This document shows positions 31,453-42,377 of a DNA stretch of 64,000 nucleotides, in pieces (the first letter of the stretch is position 1; each line of letters opens with the position of its first letter). The stretch covers positions 97,028-161,027 of the forward strand of contig JAJFJA010000054.1 in assembly GCA_021774445.1 (NCBI GenBank), written 5' to 3'. A program made the position numbers and the translations under genes. The notes under the pieces are model-generated. The model was not told the origin of the DNA, made no database searches, and saw only the letters and a program-made list of their open reading frames with translations. The stretch comes from Alphaproteobacteria bacterium (lineage in GTDB: Bacteria; Pseudomonadota; Alphaproteobacteria; UBA6615).

Positions 31453-32025
31453 ATGAACGGCAGACAGCTCCCCTGGCGGTTTGCGGTCGCGGTTTTTGGC
31501 GCTTTTTTCGCGCTCGCAGCCCCCGCGCACGCCCAGATTCAGCTCTTAGCCAGCGACCCGCTGCTGGTCGCGGCTTACGAGGGCAAGATTGAGGATACCA
31601 GGGCCCTGCTCGGCCGCGGTTCCAGCCCGAGTCGGGAGGATACCGATGGCCGCACGGCGCTGGTTTGGGCCGCGGTACAGGGGCATCTCGAGGTTGCCAC
31701 GCTTCTCGTTGAGGCCGGCGCCAGGGCCGATCATGCCGATAGTCTCGGCAACACGTCCATGTATTACGCGGCCGAGCGTGGCTGGGTCGCGATGATTGAG
31801 ATGCTGGCCGCCGCCGGCGGCGACGTCGATTACGAGAATCGCCAGGGCGTGACCCCCTTGATGCTGGCCGCCCGCGAAGGTCGCGAAGACACGGTCCAGC
31901 TGCTGATGGATCTCGGCGCCGACGTCCAGCATACCGATTATACCGGTCGCACGGTGCTCGATTGGGCCCGCGACGGCCGCGGCCGCCGCATCGAACAAAT
32001 CCTGACTCAGGCCGGCGCGAACTAG
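31453..32025 (+). CDS. Secreted/periplasmic ankyrin-repeat protein
   Basis: Signal peptide [19 protein letters not shown] and about four ankyrin repeats ([52 protein letters not shown]). Confidence 0.85.
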   Translation: MNGRQLPWRFAVAVFGAFFALAAPAHAQIQLLASDPLLVAAYEGKIEDTRALLGRGSSPSREDTDGRTALVWAAVQGHLEVATLLVEAGARADHADSLGNTSMYYAAERGWVAMIEMLAAAGGDVDYENRQGVTPLMLAAREGREDTVQLLMDLGADVQHTDYTGRTVLDWARDGRGRRIEQILTQAGAN

Positions 32026-32795
32026 ACTTCTACTCGATCGCGTCGCGGCCGTAATACATGGCTGTGATCGGCGGCATAAAGTCGGCTCTCGTCGAAATCC
32101 GAGGCTGCCAACGCCGGGCCGACGAGAATCAGCGCCGTCCGGCTGATTCCGGCGGCCTTTACTTGCGCGCGGATCGTCGCCAGCGTGCCTTCGAAGATTT
32201 GCTCGTCGGGCCAGCTCACCCGATAGGCGACGATGGCCGGGCAGTCGGCGCCATAGAGCGGTAGCAACGTCCGCACCACCACGGCCAGGTTGTTCACCGA
32301 CAGATGAATCGCCAGCGTCGCGCCGCTTTGCCCCAAGGTGGCCAGATCCTCCCCCGCCGGCATTGCCGAGGCCCGCACCGCCGTGCGCGTGAGGATCACC
32401 GTTTGCGCCACGTTGGGCAGGGTCAGTTCGCGTTTCAGCGCCGCCGCCGCGGCCGCGAAGGCCGGCACGCCGGGCACCACCTCGTAGCCGATGCCCAACC
32501 CGTCGAGCCGCCGCATTTGCTCCGCCACCGCCCCATAAAGCGATGGATCGCCGGAATGCACCCGTGCCACGTCATGCCCTGCCGCGTTTGCCGCCTCGAT
32601 TTCGGCGATAATCTCGTCCAGATGCAGCGCCGCCGTGTCGACCACACGCGCCCCGGCGGGGGCTGCCGTCACCAGCTCCGCCGGCACCAGGCTGCCGGCG
32701 TAAAGGCACACCGGGCAGCGCTCGATCAGGCGCAGACCGCGCACCGTGATCAGGTCAGCGGCGCCGGGCCCGGCGCCGATAAAATAGACCGTCAT
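32022..32795 (-). CDS. cobM: Precorrin-4 C11-methyltransferase
   Basis: [70 protein letters not shown]. Confidence 0.93.
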   Translation of the reverse strand: MTVYFIGAGPGAADLITVRGLRLIERCPVCLYAGSLVPAELVTAAPAGARVVDTAALHLDEIIAEIEAANAAGHDVARVHSGDPSLYGAVAEQMRRLDGLGIGYEVVPGVPAFAAAAAALKRELTLPNVAQTVILTRTAVRASAMPAGEDLATLGQSGATLAIHLSVNNLAVVVRTLLPLYGADCPAIVAYRVSWPDEQIFEGTLATIRAQVKAAGISRTALILVGPALAASDFDESRLYAADHSHVLRPRRDRVEV

Positions 32796-32797
32796 CT

Positions 32798-34612
32798 CTA
32801 GCTCGCCTTGATTGTGGTTTCGCCGACGCCATAGCCTCGCGGCGTGTACATCCAGCGCCGCCGCCCCCGCGTCGCTACGCAAGTCTGACTGTTGCCCACG
32901 AGTATCGTCGTCAGCATGTCCACTTTGTCCGGGTCGAGCGTCGCCAACGTGACGATCGCCACGTCCTCGCCCGCTCGCGCCAGGTTCCGCGCCACCACGA
33001 CCGGCGTCTCCGGCGGCCGTTTGGCGCGCAGCAGCGCCAGCGCCTCGGCGAACCGGTGGCCCCGCGACCGACTGGTCGGGTTATACAGCGCGATCACCAG
33101 ATCGGCCCCGCACACGGCTTCCAGCCGCTGCATCACCGTCGGCCAGGGTGTCAACAGGTCGCTCAGCGACACGGCGCAGAAATCATGACCCAACGGCGCC
33201 CCGGCCCGGGCCGCGGCCATCTGCATCGCCGACACCCCGGGTAGCACCGCCACCGCCACTCGGTTCCACGCCGCATCGTCGGTCCGGTCCAGCAACTCGA
33301 ACACCAAGGTCGCCAAGGCATAGATCCCCGGGTCGCCACTCGACAGCAGCATCACGCCATGTCCCGCCGCGGCCAGGTCCAGGGCCTTGCGACAGCGTGC
33401 TTCCTCTTCGCCTAGCGCGAAGACATGCCGCTCTTTGCCGTCTGCTGCCCGGCCCAACAGGTCCACATAAGGCCCATAAGCGACGATCTCGCTGACCTGT
33501 CGCAGCGCCGCGTCCACCGCCGGGCTGCGGAAGCCCGCGTCCCCCGGGCCGGTGCCGGCGATGAACAACCGACCGCGCCGCTGGCCGGCCCGCGGATTCA
33601 CGCCGGCGGGCGCCCGGGCAATGGCACAGGTGCCTTTGGCCGAGCGTTGCTTCTCCACCACCAGCGCGCCGCTCGGCCCCGCGGCCGCCAGGGCGGCCCC
33701 TTCGGCGACCCCGTGACACCCCACCGCCGCGAACACCACGTCGGACGGGTTGGCCAGCCGCCCGGCCTCCGCTTCCAGGGTCGCCGCGTCGAAGAATCTC
33801 GCCTCGGCACCGAACGCCTCGGCGACCGCGTGAACCGCCGCTTCGTCCGCTTTCAGGTCCAGGCTGACCACCGCCGCCACGCTGGCGGCTGCCAAGCCAT
33901 GGGCAGCAAGGCTTCGCCGCGCCAGCCCCAGCAGTTCCTCGGTTGCGGTGTCGCGCTCGCAGCCCAGCCCCATCGCCAGACTCGGCGGATGCAGGACCAA
34001 GCGGTCGCTCCCGCCCGGATCGTCCCGATCGGTCACCAACACCTGCTTTTCCCCTTTGGCGGCGAATGGCGCCTTGTCCAACCAACCGGCGTCGCCCGCT
34101 TCGACGCTGAGCCGTACCGGTTCCCCGGCCAGCATCGCCGCCGCGATATCTTTGGCCGCCGCCGGGTTGCGCACCGTCCAGCCCGCCGGCGGATCGTCCA
34201 ACCCCAGCCCCAAGCGTAGCTCTCCCGCCGTGGTGATCGCCGCGACGCCGCCCAGCGCCTCGGCGATTCGCCGGGCCAGCCGGTTGCCGCCGTTATGGCC
34301 CCCGAGCAGCGGCACGACGACGCTGCCATCCTCGGCCAGCGCCAGCACCGGCGGCTCGCTGTGCTTGTCCGCCAGGTGCGGCGCCAGCAGCCGGATCAAC
34401 ACCCCGCTGGCGCATAGTCCGACGATGGCCGTGCCTTGCTGGAACAATGTATTCAACAGCGCCGCAACATCGTCGAAGGCGACATCCGCCCCGTCTGTCC
34501 GCGGTGCCAGACCATACAGGCGGCACCCCGGCAGCGCCGCTTGCAGTCGCCGCCCTTGCGCCACGCCGGCTTGTGTCAACGCCACCAGGGCGAGGTCCTG
34601 CGTGCCGCTCAC
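32798..34612 (-). CDS. cobJ: Fusion: cobalamin biosynthesis protein CbiG + precorrin-3B C17-methyltransferase CobJ
   Basis: N-terminal CbiG features ([36 protein letters not shown]); C-terminal methyltransferase ([36 protein letters not shown]). Confidence 0.9.
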   Translation of the reverse strand: MSGTQDLALVALTQAGVAQGRRLQAALPGCRLYGLAPRTDGADVAFDDVAALLNTLFQQGTAIVGLCASGVLIRLLAPHLADKHSEPPVLALAEDGSVVVPLLGGHNGGNRLARRIAEALGGVAAITTAGELRLGLGLDDPPAGWTVRNPAAAKDIAAAMLAGEPVRLSVEAGDAGWLDKAPFAAKGEKQVLVTDRDDPGGSDRLVLHPPSLAMGLGCERDTATEELLGLARRSLAAHGLAAASVAAVVSLDLKADEAAVHAVAEAFGAEARFFDAATLEAEAGRLANPSDVVFAAVGCHGVAEGAALAAAGPSGALVVEKQRSAKGTCAIARAPAGVNPRAGQRRGRLFIAGTGPGDAGFRSPAVDAALRQVSEIVAYGPYVDLLGRAADGKERHVFALGEEEARCRKALDLAAAGHGVMLLSSGDPGIYALATLVFELLDRTDDAAWNRVAVAVLPGVSAMQMAAARAGAPLGHDFCAVSLSDLLTPWPTVMQRLEAVCGADLVIALYNPTSRSRGHRFAEALALLRAKRPPETPVVVARNLARAGEDVAIVTLATLDPDKVDMLTTILVGNSQTCVATRGRRRWMYTPRGYGVGETTIKAS

Positions 34613-35313
34613 AGCCAGGCGTCCCGTCGCCGATGCACCAGGATCATCGAAAAATACGGCACCTGCGCCGGGTCCACCTCGTCCAGCTTCAGCACGCGCT
34701 GAGTGGGCAGGGTCGCCCGTTCCACATAGCGCGCCTGCCCACTCAAGCCGAGCGCTTCCAGCGCCTCGCGCACTTTGCCGAAATGCCGGCCCAGCTTGAT
34801 GATCGCGGCCGCATCGACCGCCGCCAGGCGTGCGGTCAGTTCGGTTGCGGCCAGCGGCGCCGGGATCACGCTGAACACATCGTTGCGCGCTGCCAAGGGC
34901 GCCTCCAACACCGCCGCGCAGGCCGTCAGGGAGGAGACGCCGGGGATCACCTCCACCGCGTGCTCACCGGCCAGCCGGGCAAACAGATACATGAACGAGC
35001 CGTAGAGAAACGGATCGCCTTCGCACAGCACCGCCACGTCGCGCCCGGCCTTCGCATGGGCGGCGATGTCGATCGCGGCTTGGTCATAGACGTCCTGCGC
35101 CGGAAACCGACTCGCTTCGATCGGCATGCGGATCGGGATCTCCGTGCGGTCCGCCGGAATATGCGGCGCGGCGATGCGGCGCGCCATACTCTCGCCGTTG
35201 GGCGGCGCCGGATAGGCAATGACCGGACACGCCGCCAGCAGCCGCGCACCCTTCAGGGTGATCAACTCCGGATCGCCGGGTCCGACGCCGATGCCGTAAA
35301 TCCTGCCGGTCAT
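34609..35313 (-). CDS. cobI: Precorrin-2 C20-methyltransferase
   Basis: GRIYGIGVGPGDPELITLKGARLLAACPVIAYPAPPNGESMARRIA, VLCEGDPFLYGSFMYLFARL. Confidence 0.93.
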   Translation of the reverse strand: MTGRIYGIGVGPGDPELITLKGARLLAACPVIAYPAPPNGESMARRIAAPHIPADRTEIPIRMPIEASRFPAQDVYDQAAIDIAAHAKAGRDVAVLCEGDPFLYGSFMYLFARLAGEHAVEVIPGVSSLTACAAVLEAPLAARNDVFSVIPAPLAATELTARLAAVDAAAIIKLGRHFGKVREALEALGLSGQARYVERATLPTQRVLKLDEVDPAQVPYFSMILVHRRRDAWL

Positions 35314-36515
35314 CGCTTAACCCAGCGCCATTGCGTCACGGGCGCCAAGGCCCGCCAGCCGATCCGCGCACCCATCGCCTCGGCGCGGCTGACCGCAATC
35401 CGGGTCAAGTCGCCGTCATGCTGGCTCTGTGCGGCCAGCAGCACCGCCTCGCCCTCGAGCGTCACCGCATTGGCGACGAGCCGTCCCGTCGCCGCCAGCC
35501 GCTCGGCACACGCCGTGACCAAATCCGGGCTGGTCAAGCCGCCGCCGATGAAGATGGCATCCGGCGCCGCCAAGCCGGCCAAGACGGCGGACACGTCATC
35601 CCGGATCACCGCGAGGTTTGGCACCCCCAGCCGGCAGGCATTTTGCGCGATCAGCGCCGCCCGGTCCGGGTTCCACTCCACTGCCTGCGCCGACATGCCA
35701 TCGGCGGCGCGCAGCCATTCGATGGCGATGGAGCCGCAGCCGGCCCCCAGATCCCACAAATGCTGCCCCGGCAGCGGGGCCAGCGCCGCCAGAGTCGCCG
35801 CCCGTACTTCGCGTTTGGTCAACTGGCCGTCATTGAAAAAAATATCGTCGGGCAGACCCGGCACCCGCGGCGCGATCACCGCGTTTTCGCCGGCAACACA
35901 GGTCACCGCGACAATATTCAGGGCCGGGCAGGGCGCCTTGTCCCAGCGCGCCGCCACGCCGTCGCGCCGCGACTCCGCCACACCGCCCATATGGGCCAGC
36001 ACGCTGATCTGGCTGCCGCCATAGCCGCGCTCGGTCAACGCCGCGGCGACTTTGCCCGGCGTATCGCCATCCTCGCTCATGATCAACAGCCGCGCCCCAG
36101 GCGCGACATGCAAGTCGAGGGTCGCCAGCGGTCGGCCATGCAAGGTCAGGCAGGTCACCTCCTGCACCGGCCAGCCCAGCCGCGCGCCGGCCAAACTGAA
36201 CGCCCCGGCCGTCGGCAGGATCACCATTTCGTCGCGGTTGAACTCCCGCGCCAAGGTCACGCCGATGCCGTAGCTCATCGGATCGCCGGTCGCCAGCACC
36301 ACCACCCGCCGGCCCCGATGCGCTGCGATGTCCGCCATACTGTCCAACAGCGGCCGGCGCCACGTCAGCCTTTCCGCCGGGTGATCGGGCAATAATTTGT
36401 GATGTCGTTCCCCGCCGACCAGCACGTCGGCCTGGTCGACCAGCGACCGCGCCGCCGGCGCCAGGGCTTCAAGCCCATCTTCACCGACCCCCACAACCGA
36501 CAGCCAGGGCGTCAT
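35310..36515 (-). CDS. cobL: Precorrin-6Y C5,15-methyltransferase (CbiE-CbiT fusion)
   Basis: LSVVGVGEDGLEALAPAARSLVDQADVLVGGERHHKLL; LPGQHLWDLGAGCGSIAIEWLRA; AIFIGGGLTSPDLVTA. Confidence 0.93.
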   Translation of the reverse strand: MTPWLSVVGVGEDGLEALAPAARSLVDQADVLVGGERHHKLLPDHPAERLTWRRPLLDSMADIAAHRGRRVVVLATGDPMSYGIGVTLAREFNRDEMVILPTAGAFSLAGARLGWPVQEVTCLTLHGRPLATLDLHVAPGARLLIMSEDGDTPGKVAAALTERGYGGSQISVLAHMGGVAESRRDGVAARWDKAPCPALNIVAVTCVAGENAVIAPRVPGLPDDIFFNDGQLTKREVRAATLAALAPLPGQHLWDLGAGCGSIAIEWLRAADGMSAQAVEWNPDRAALIAQNACRLGVPNLAVIRDDVSAVLAGLAAPDAIFIGGGLTSPDLVTACAERLAATGRLVANAVTLEGEAVLLAAQSQHDGDLTRIAVSRAEAMGARIGWRALAPVTQWRWVKR

Positions 36516-37144
36516 GGCGCGTCGCTCACCAGGGCATTCACCGCCGCCGCCGCCAGGGCGCTGCCGCCGCGCCGGCCGTGCAGTGTGATGAAGGCCAGGC
36601 CGCTCCGCGCCAGCGTCTGCTTCGACTCGGCGGCGCCGACGAAACCGACCGGCATGCCGATTACCAAGGCCGGTCGGGGCCAGCCGCCGTCCACCAGATC
36701 GAGCAGCTTGAACAGCGCCGTCGGCGCATTGCCGATAACGACCACGGCACCGTCGAGCCACGGTCGCCAATGCACCACCGCCGCCGCCGACCGGGTGATG
36801 CCGAGACGCTTGGCGTTGCCGGCGACTTGGCCAAGGGTGAGCGTGCACAGCACCCGGTTGTTCCGGCTCAGCCGCCGGCGGATGATGCCGTCCGCCACCA
36901 TGCGGCTGTCCACCAGCACCGTCGCGCTCCGGCGCAGCGCCTGTTGTCCCGCCTCTACGGCCCCGGGACTCGCCAGCAAGTCGTCGAGAATGGCCGGTTC
37001 GCCGCAGGCGTGCACCAGCCGCAGCGCCACCGGCCTGAGCGCCGCCGGAATTGCGCCGAGGTCGGCGGCTGCCGCCACTTGCGCGAAGGAGCTGCGGTAG
37101 ATCGCCTGCGGGTCCCACAGGATTTCGGCGTCGGCACCACTCAT
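36512..37144 (-). CDS. cobH: Precorrin-8X methylmutase
   Basis: GAVEAGQQALRRSATVLVDSRMVADGIIRRRL, PRPALVIGMPVGFVGAAESKQTL, HGRRGGSALAAAAVNAL. Confidence 0.94.
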   Translation of the reverse strand: MSGADAEILWDPQAIYRSSFAQVAAAADLGAIPAALRPVALRLVHACGEPAILDDLLASPGAVEAGQQALRRSATVLVDSRMVADGIIRRRLSRNNRVLCTLTLGQVAGNAKRLGITRSAAAVVHWRPWLDGAVVVIGNAPTALFKLLDLVDGGWPRPALVIGMPVGFVGAAESKQTLARSGLAFITLHGRRGGSALAAAAVNALVSDAP

Positions 37145-38052
37145 GCGCGACCCTGTACCCCGAGGATCCAGCCCTCCTCCGACCGCACCGCCGCTTCTTC
37201 CGCCGGCGTCAATGTATCGTCGAGTGCAATCATGCCGGCGAGACGGCCGTCCTCGTCGGCCGCCGCCAGAAACCGCGCGATACTGTGGACCTGGCAAGCG
37301 TCCTTGACCTGTCCGGGCTCAGGGTCGTGCGGCACCAGCGACGGATACACTTCGGCGATGACGATATCGCCCGCGCCGATCGACATATCCGCCGTCTCGA
37401 ACGGCCAGACCCGCGCCCGCCCGCGCAGTCGTGCATCCGCACAAAGCGCCCGGAGCCGCGGCAGGCCCATCAAGGTCTGCCCGCCGACGGACCCGTTGCC
37501 GTTCAGTTGCCAGACCGTCTTCGCCCGCGGCAAGCGCTGCTCGATCAGGCGCCTTTCCGGCAACCCATCGTCATAGGGCGCGGTCTTACGGGCCATGAGC
37601 CCGTCATAGCGATGGCCATGGGGATGTCCCCAGAACGGAAAACCGTCGTGACCGATTCTCCTGTTCAGCTGCCCGGCACTGGCGAAGCGGTTATTGCCGT
37701 TGTCGTCGCCGTCGTCGATCAGTTCGTCCAGCAGAGTCCAGGTCCCACGCCATGCCTGTTGTTCGTCCAGGCCGAGCCGGCCGGCGAAGCCGGCCGGATA
37801 GCCGAACGGAAAATCGAACCCGGCCAAGACCCGTTTGCCGCCATCCGCCAGGCCGCCGAGCAAGTCTGCCAGTTGTGCCATCGCCGCGGCGCGCGTCGCC
37901 GGATTCTCCCGCCGCATGAGCGCCCTGTCGCCCTCTTGCCACGCCAGTAAGGCCCACCAGATTGAGTCGGCGCCGCGGCAGGGCCGCGCGGCGGCACTCC
38001 AATCCACCATCACATAGGCGTCGAAAAGCGGCCCCGCTCCCTGTCGGTCCAT
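37141..38052 (-). CDS. Conserved protein with RNase H-like (DUF429-type) features inside the cobalamin operon
   Basis: DAYVMVDWSAA, VLAGFDFPFGYPAGFAG, VWPFET, IVIAEVYPSL; 4-bp overlap with cobH. Upstream GTG at 38079 is an alternative start. Confidence 0.65.
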   Translation of the reverse strand: MDRQGAGPLFDAYVMVDWSAAARPCRGADSIWWALLAWQEGDRALMRRENPATRAAAMAQLADLLGGLADGGKRVLAGFDFPFGYPAGFAGRLGLDEQQAWRGTWTLLDELIDDGDDNGNNRFASAGQLNRRIGHDGFPFWGHPHGHRYDGLMARKTAPYDDGLPERRLIEQRLPRAKTVWQLNGNGSVGGQTLMGLPRLRALCADARLRGRARVWPFETADMSIGAGDIVIAEVYPSLVPHDPEPGQVKDACQVHSIARFLAAADEDGRLAGMIALDDTLTPAEEAAVRSEEGWILGVQGRA

Positions 38053-38059
38053 CGCCCGG

Positions 38060-39097
38060 TCACACCTGCTTGTCCGCACCGTTGCTCATGCTGACCGGTC
38101 CATGCGGGTGATCGGCATGCGGGTAGGGATGGTGATGCCCGTGCCCCTGATCATGCGCATGCGGATGGTCATGTGGCTGCGCGTCGTTATGGTCATGATG
38201 ATGATGGCCGGTCCCGATGCCCTCGCTATGGTGGTGATGACTTTCCTGCGCCAGCCCCATCTCCGCCTCGAATCCCAGCACCTGCTCACGGTATTTGCAG
38301 GTTTGGCAGTTCATCACCCCGCTGCCCATCGCCGCTTCGTGGATACGGTCGACGAAGGTATCGACGACCAGCGGATGATCGTTGAGATAGCCGGCTTTGA
38401 CGAATTGAATATCGCCATGGTCCGCTGCCACCAGGTCGGTATGGTCATAGATCCGGTTCACCAGAATGCCGGTGAACAGAAAATAGGGAAACACCACGAT
38501 ACGTTTGTAACCCAGCCGCGCCGCATGCCGCAGGCCCGGTGCCACCAGCGGAAACGTCACGCCGGAATAGCAGGTCTCTCCCCAGCCGAAGCCCAGCCCT
38601 TCCCACAACATGCGCGAAACCTTGGCCACATTGGAATTGGCATCGGGGTCCGACGCGCCGCGTCCCACCACCATCAGCAAGCTGTCATGGCGCGCCACCG
38701 GCCCATGCGTGTCGTCCGCCGCTTGCACTGCCGCCTCGATCCGCGCCCCGGCGGCCCGCATCAATTTGGTATCGATGGAGAGATCCCGACCATAGGTGAT
38801 CGGCATCCCCGGATGTTGCGCCATATAGGTATTGAGCACCGACGGCACGTCGTTTTTGACATGCCCGGCGGCGAACAGCATGCCCGGCACGGCGATGACA
38901 GTCGCCACCTGGCGGGCCCGCAGCTTGTCCAGCCCATCGCGGATGATCGGCGTCGCGAACTCTAAGAATCCATGTTCGACGATATTGTCGGGAAAGCGCC
39001 TGCGCAGCACCGCGGCGACCGCCCCGAACTCGCGCACCGCCCCTTCATCGCGGCTGCCGTGGCCGCAAAGCATTATGCCTGTGTTTGCTGACAGCAC
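38060..39097 (-). CDS. cbiX: Sirohydrochlorin cobaltochelatase CbiX with MxCxxC motif and His-rich C-terminus (GTG start proposed)
   Basis: GIMLCGHGSRDEGAVREFGAV, GMLFAAGHVKNDVP, VVFPYFLFTGILVNRI, MNCQTCKYR, HHHHSEGIGTGHHHHDHND tail. Confidence 0.92.
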   Translation of the reverse strand: MLSANTGIMLCGHGSRDEGAVREFGAVAAVLRRRFPDNIVEHGFLEFATPIIRDGLDKLRARQVATVIAVPGMLFAAGHVKNDVPSVLNTYMAQHPGMPITYGRDLSIDTKLMRAAGARIEAAVQAADDTHGPVARHDSLLMVVGRGASDPDANSNVAKVSRMLWEGLGFGWGETCYSGVTFPLVAPGLRHAARLGYKRIVVFPYFLFTGILVNRIYDHTDLVAADHGDIQFVKAGYLNDHPLVVDTFVDRIHEAAMGSGVMNCQTCKYREQVLGFEAEMGLAQESHHHHSEGIGTGHHHHDHNDAQPHDHPHAHDQGHGHHHPYPHADHPHGPVSMSNGADKQV

Positions 39098-39189
39098 CGG
39101 ACTATTCTCCCCCGCGAGATGGACGCGCAATAGAGCATGGCCGCACCGGTGAGTCCACGGCGCCCGGGCCGCACGAGAATCCGATTGAA

Positions 39190-40191
39190 ATGTTGCTCCA
39201 CGGTTCCGAGATCTGCGGCCTTCCCATCGCCATAGTCCTGCTGGGCGCGCTGGTCGTCGATATTCTACTCGGCGACATGCCACGGCTGTTCGCCTTGATC
39301 CCCCATCCGATTTCGCTGCTTGGCGGCACCATCGATTTTCTCGATCGGCGCCTCAATCGGGCCGGCCGCGGCCGCCGCGTTCTTGTCGCCCGCGGTCTGC
39401 TCGTCACGGTCCTGTTGGCTGCCGCCGCCGCGGGGTTTGGCTGGTATCTCGCCGGCCTATTTCGCGGCCTGCCTTGCGCTTTGTGGATCGAGTCGCTGGT
39501 TGTCGCCCTGCTGCTGGCGCAACGCAGCCTGTTCGACCACGTCCGCGCCGTCGGCCGCGCCCTCGTATCGGGCGGTGTCGCCGCCGGTCGCGACGCCGTG
39601 CGCCACATTGTTGGCCGCGATCCCCAGCGCCTCGACCGCCATGGCGTCGTCCGCGCCGCCATCGAAAGCCTGGCCGAGAATTTCAGCGACGGCGTTGTCG
39701 CCCCAGCGGCGTTCTACCTGCTATTCGGCCTGCCCGGCCTGTTTTTCTACAAGACGGTCAACACCCTGGACAGCATGATCGGCCACCGTAATGCGCGCTA
39801 TGAGAATTTCGGCAAATTCGCCGCCCGCCTCGATGATCTGGTGAATCTGGTGCCGGCCCGGGTCAGCGGTCTGCTCATCGCCGCCGCCGCGGTTTTCACG
39901 CCCGGCGGTCGACCGGCGCGGGCCCTGATGGTCATGGTCCGCGATGCGGCCAAATCGCCGTCGCCCAATGCCGGCTGGCCCGAGGCCGCCATGTCCGGCG
40001 CCATCGGCGTCGCCTTGCTTGGGCCGCGCAGTTATCACGGCGCGGTCGCGCGCGATCCCTGGATCGGCGAACAGTTCCCCGCCCGCGCCAGCCCCCGCGA
40101 CATCCACCGGGCACTGTTTCTGTACGCCGTCGCCTGCTTCCTCTTGTTCGCGACTATCGCGTTGGTCGCCTTAAGAGCCTTGGCCGGCTGA
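39190..40191 (+). CDS. cobD: Adenosylcobinamide-phosphate synthase (CbiB/CobD)
   Basis: [77 protein letters not shown]. Confidence 0.94.
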   Translation: MLLHGSEICGLPIAIVLLGALVVDILLGDMPRLFALIPHPISLLGGTIDFLDRRLNRAGRGRRVLVARGLLVTVLLAAAAAGFGWYLAGLFRGLPCALWIESLVVALLLAQRSLFDHVRAVGRALVSGGVAAGRDAVRHIVGRDPQRLDRHGVVRAAIESLAENFSDGVVAPAAFYLLFGLPGLFFYKTVNTLDSMIGHRNARYENFGKFAARLDDLVNLVPARVSGLLIAAAAVFTPGGRPARALMVMVRDAAKSPSPNAGWPEAAMSGAIGVALLGPRSYHGAVARDPWIGEQFPARASPRDIHRALFLYAVACFLLFATIALVALRALAG

Positions 40192-41679
40192 CCGGTCCTG
40201 CGCCAGCGCCAGCAGGTGCGGCAGATCGAGATGCCGGCGCAAATGATCGGCCAGCCCGTTCAAGGCAGCCTCGACCCCGGCCTCATAGTCAATCGCCGTG
40301 CGCCGCCCCGGCCGCAGGCTTTCCAGAAACGCGCGACGGAAACCATCCGCGGCGAACAGCCCATGCACATTCGTGCCGAGCACGCGGCCGTCCGACGATC
40401 TGGCGCCTTCAGAACGATCCGCCAAGTCGAGCAACGGTCGTGCACAGTCGCCGCCGCTGGTCTCGCCGACATGCATCTCATAGCCCTGCACGACCATGTC
40501 GAACAATCGGTCGCTGCCGGACACCGGCGCCAACGTCTTGTCACCGCCGATGATGGTTGTCACGTCCAGCAAGCCGAGCCCGGCCGCCGCACCCGGTTGT
40601 CCTTCGAGCCCGTTCGGATCGCTAATACGCCGCCCCAGCATCTGATATCCCGCACAGACCCCGAGCACCCGCACCCCTTGCCGCGCCGCCGCCGCGATAT
40701 CCACGTCCCAGCCCTGTTGCCGCAGGCAGGCCAGGTCCGCCAGGGTCGCTTTCGAGCCCGGCAGCAAGATCAAGTCGGCATCCAACGGCAGCGGGTTTCC
40801 CGGCGCCACCACCGTGACCGCCACGTCGGGTTCGGCGCGCAATGGGTCGAGATCGTCGAAATTAGCGATCCGGCTCAACCGCGGCACCACGATGTGGATG
40901 CGCCCGTTCGCCATCGGATCGGCGCCATGCTCAAGCGCCACCGCATCTTCCGCCGGTAGTTTTGCCGCGGCGGGAAAGTCCGGCACCACGCCGAGGCAGG
41001 GCAAGCCGGTGTGTCCCCCGATAATGTCGATCGCCGCATCGAACAGCCGCGGATCGCCCCGAAACCGATTGATCACATAGCCGGCCAGCCGCGCCCGTTC
41101 TCGGTCATTCAACAGCACCCAAGTGCCGACAATCGCCGCCAGCGCCCCGCCCCGCGAGACGTCCGCCACCAGGATCACCGGTACCCCCGCGGCCTCGGCA
41201 AAACCCATATTGGCAATGTCGCCGGCCCGCAGATTGACCTCCGCCGGACTGCCGGCCCCTTCTACCAACACCAGATCGGCAATGTTCCGGAGCCGTTGGA
41301 AACTCTCCAGCACCGGCGCCAGCAGCCGCGGCTTCAAGTCGTGATAGTCCCGTGCCGTGGCATTGCCGGTGACCCGGCCGTGCACCACCACTTGCGCGCC
41401 GACATCGGTCTGCGGCTTCAGCAGCACCGGGTTCATGTCGCTTTCCGGCACCACGAACGCCGCCCGCGCCTGTAGCGCCTGCGCCCGCCCGATCTCGCGC
41501 CCGTCCGCCGTCACCGCGGCATTGTTGGACATGTTCTGCGGTTTGAACGGCCGCACCGCCAGGCCGTCTTGCGCGAACGCCCGCGCCAAGCCCGCGACGA
41601 TCAACGATTTGCCGACATCCGAGCCCGTGCCCTGCACCATCAGCACGGCGCCGGGCCGTTGGTTATCAGCCGCTGTCAA
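40171..41679 (-). CDS. cobQ: Cobyric acid synthase
   Basis: [80 protein letters not shown]. Confidence 0.95.
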   Translation of the reverse strand: MTAADNQRPGAVLMVQGTGSDVGKSLIVAGLARAFAQDGLAVRPFKPQNMSNNAAVTADGREIGRAQALQARAAFVVPESDMNPVLLKPQTDVGAQVVVHGRVTGNATARDYHDLKPRLLAPVLESFQRLRNIADLVLVEGAGSPAEVNLRAGDIANMGFAEAAGVPVILVADVSRGGALAAIVGTWVLLNDRERARLAGYVINRFRGDPRLFDAAIDIIGGHTGLPCLGVVPDFPAAAKLPAEDAVALEHGADPMANGRIHIVVPRLSRIANFDDLDPLRAEPDVAVTVVAPGNPLPLDADLILLPGSKATLADLACLRQQGWDVDIAAAARQGVRVLGVCAGYQMLGRRISDPNGLEGQPGAAAGLGLLDVTTIIGGDKTLAPVSGSDRLFDMVVQGYEMHVGETSGGDCARPLLDLADRSEGARSSDGRVLGTNVHGLFAADGFRRAFLESLRPGRRTAIDYEAGVEAALNGLADHLRRHLDLPHLLALAQDRSAGQGS

Positions 41680-42358
41680 GGGCCGCCCGCAAAGCGTCCG
41701 CGCCGGGGCCGGTGATCGTCGCGTCGGTCAGGATCCGCCGCGGCAGATAATCGGCGCCGTAGAAGGACTTGTTCCACGCGTGACGCTGGGAAATCACGGC
41801 GCCCTCGAAGGCGCCGCCACCGAACAGCCCCTGGCTGACCGCGTAGGAATAGATGTCGGCACCGATCGCCGTTGTCGTCGACGCTTCCACATTGCCGCCG
41901 ATCGGACCGACCGCGAGGCCGGCATCGGCGCCGAGTTTCACTTTGTTGACCAGCACCGCGTTAAGACCCTCGTCGGTCATGATCGTGAACACCACTTCGG
42001 AGATCGAACCGCCGATTTGCAGGCCGATGGAGGCGGCACCCATGACCACGAAGGACGGCGCGCTCCAACTCCCGTCGGCCAAGCGCGCCAGCAGCACGCC
42101 GCTGCCCCCTTCGCCGCCGATGATGAAGCCGCCCTTCACCAGATTCGGCACGATGATGACCCCTTTGGCCTGCCGCAGGGCCGTCGCCATCGGTGCGCCC
42201 AGGCGCGCATCCTGCCGCACTTCAGCCAGCGCCAGGACCGCCCGGTCGAGCAGCTCCTGCTGTGGGGTTTCTTGAGCCAGCGCTGGCGTCGGAGCGGGCA
42301 GGGGGCCGAGAGCGACCGCAAAGACCAGTGCCCCGAGCAACAAGACGCGTGTCCACAT
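41666..42358 (-). CDS. SYLF (Ysc84/DUF500) domain protein with signal peptide
   Basis: [28 protein letters not shown] then [53 protein letters not shown]. Confidence 0.85.
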   Translation of the reverse strand: MWTRVLLLGALVFAVALGPLPAPTPALAQETPQQELLDRAVLALAEVRQDARLGAPMATALRQAKGVIIVPNLVKGGFIIGGEGGSGVLLARLADGSWSAPSFVVMGAASIGLQIGGSISEVVFTIMTDEGLNAVLVNKVKLGADAGLAVGPIGGNVEASTTTAIGADIYSYAVSQGLFGGGAFEGAVISQRHAWNKSFYGADYLPRRILTDATITGPGADALRAALDSG

Positions 42359-42377
42359 GGCCTGTCCCCTCCTTACC

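Noticed and set aside
38090-38220. Short repeated CAT/CAC-rich pattern looking like a microsatellite or array
   Set aside because: It encodes the His-rich tail of CbiX; not an independent repeat or CRISPR.
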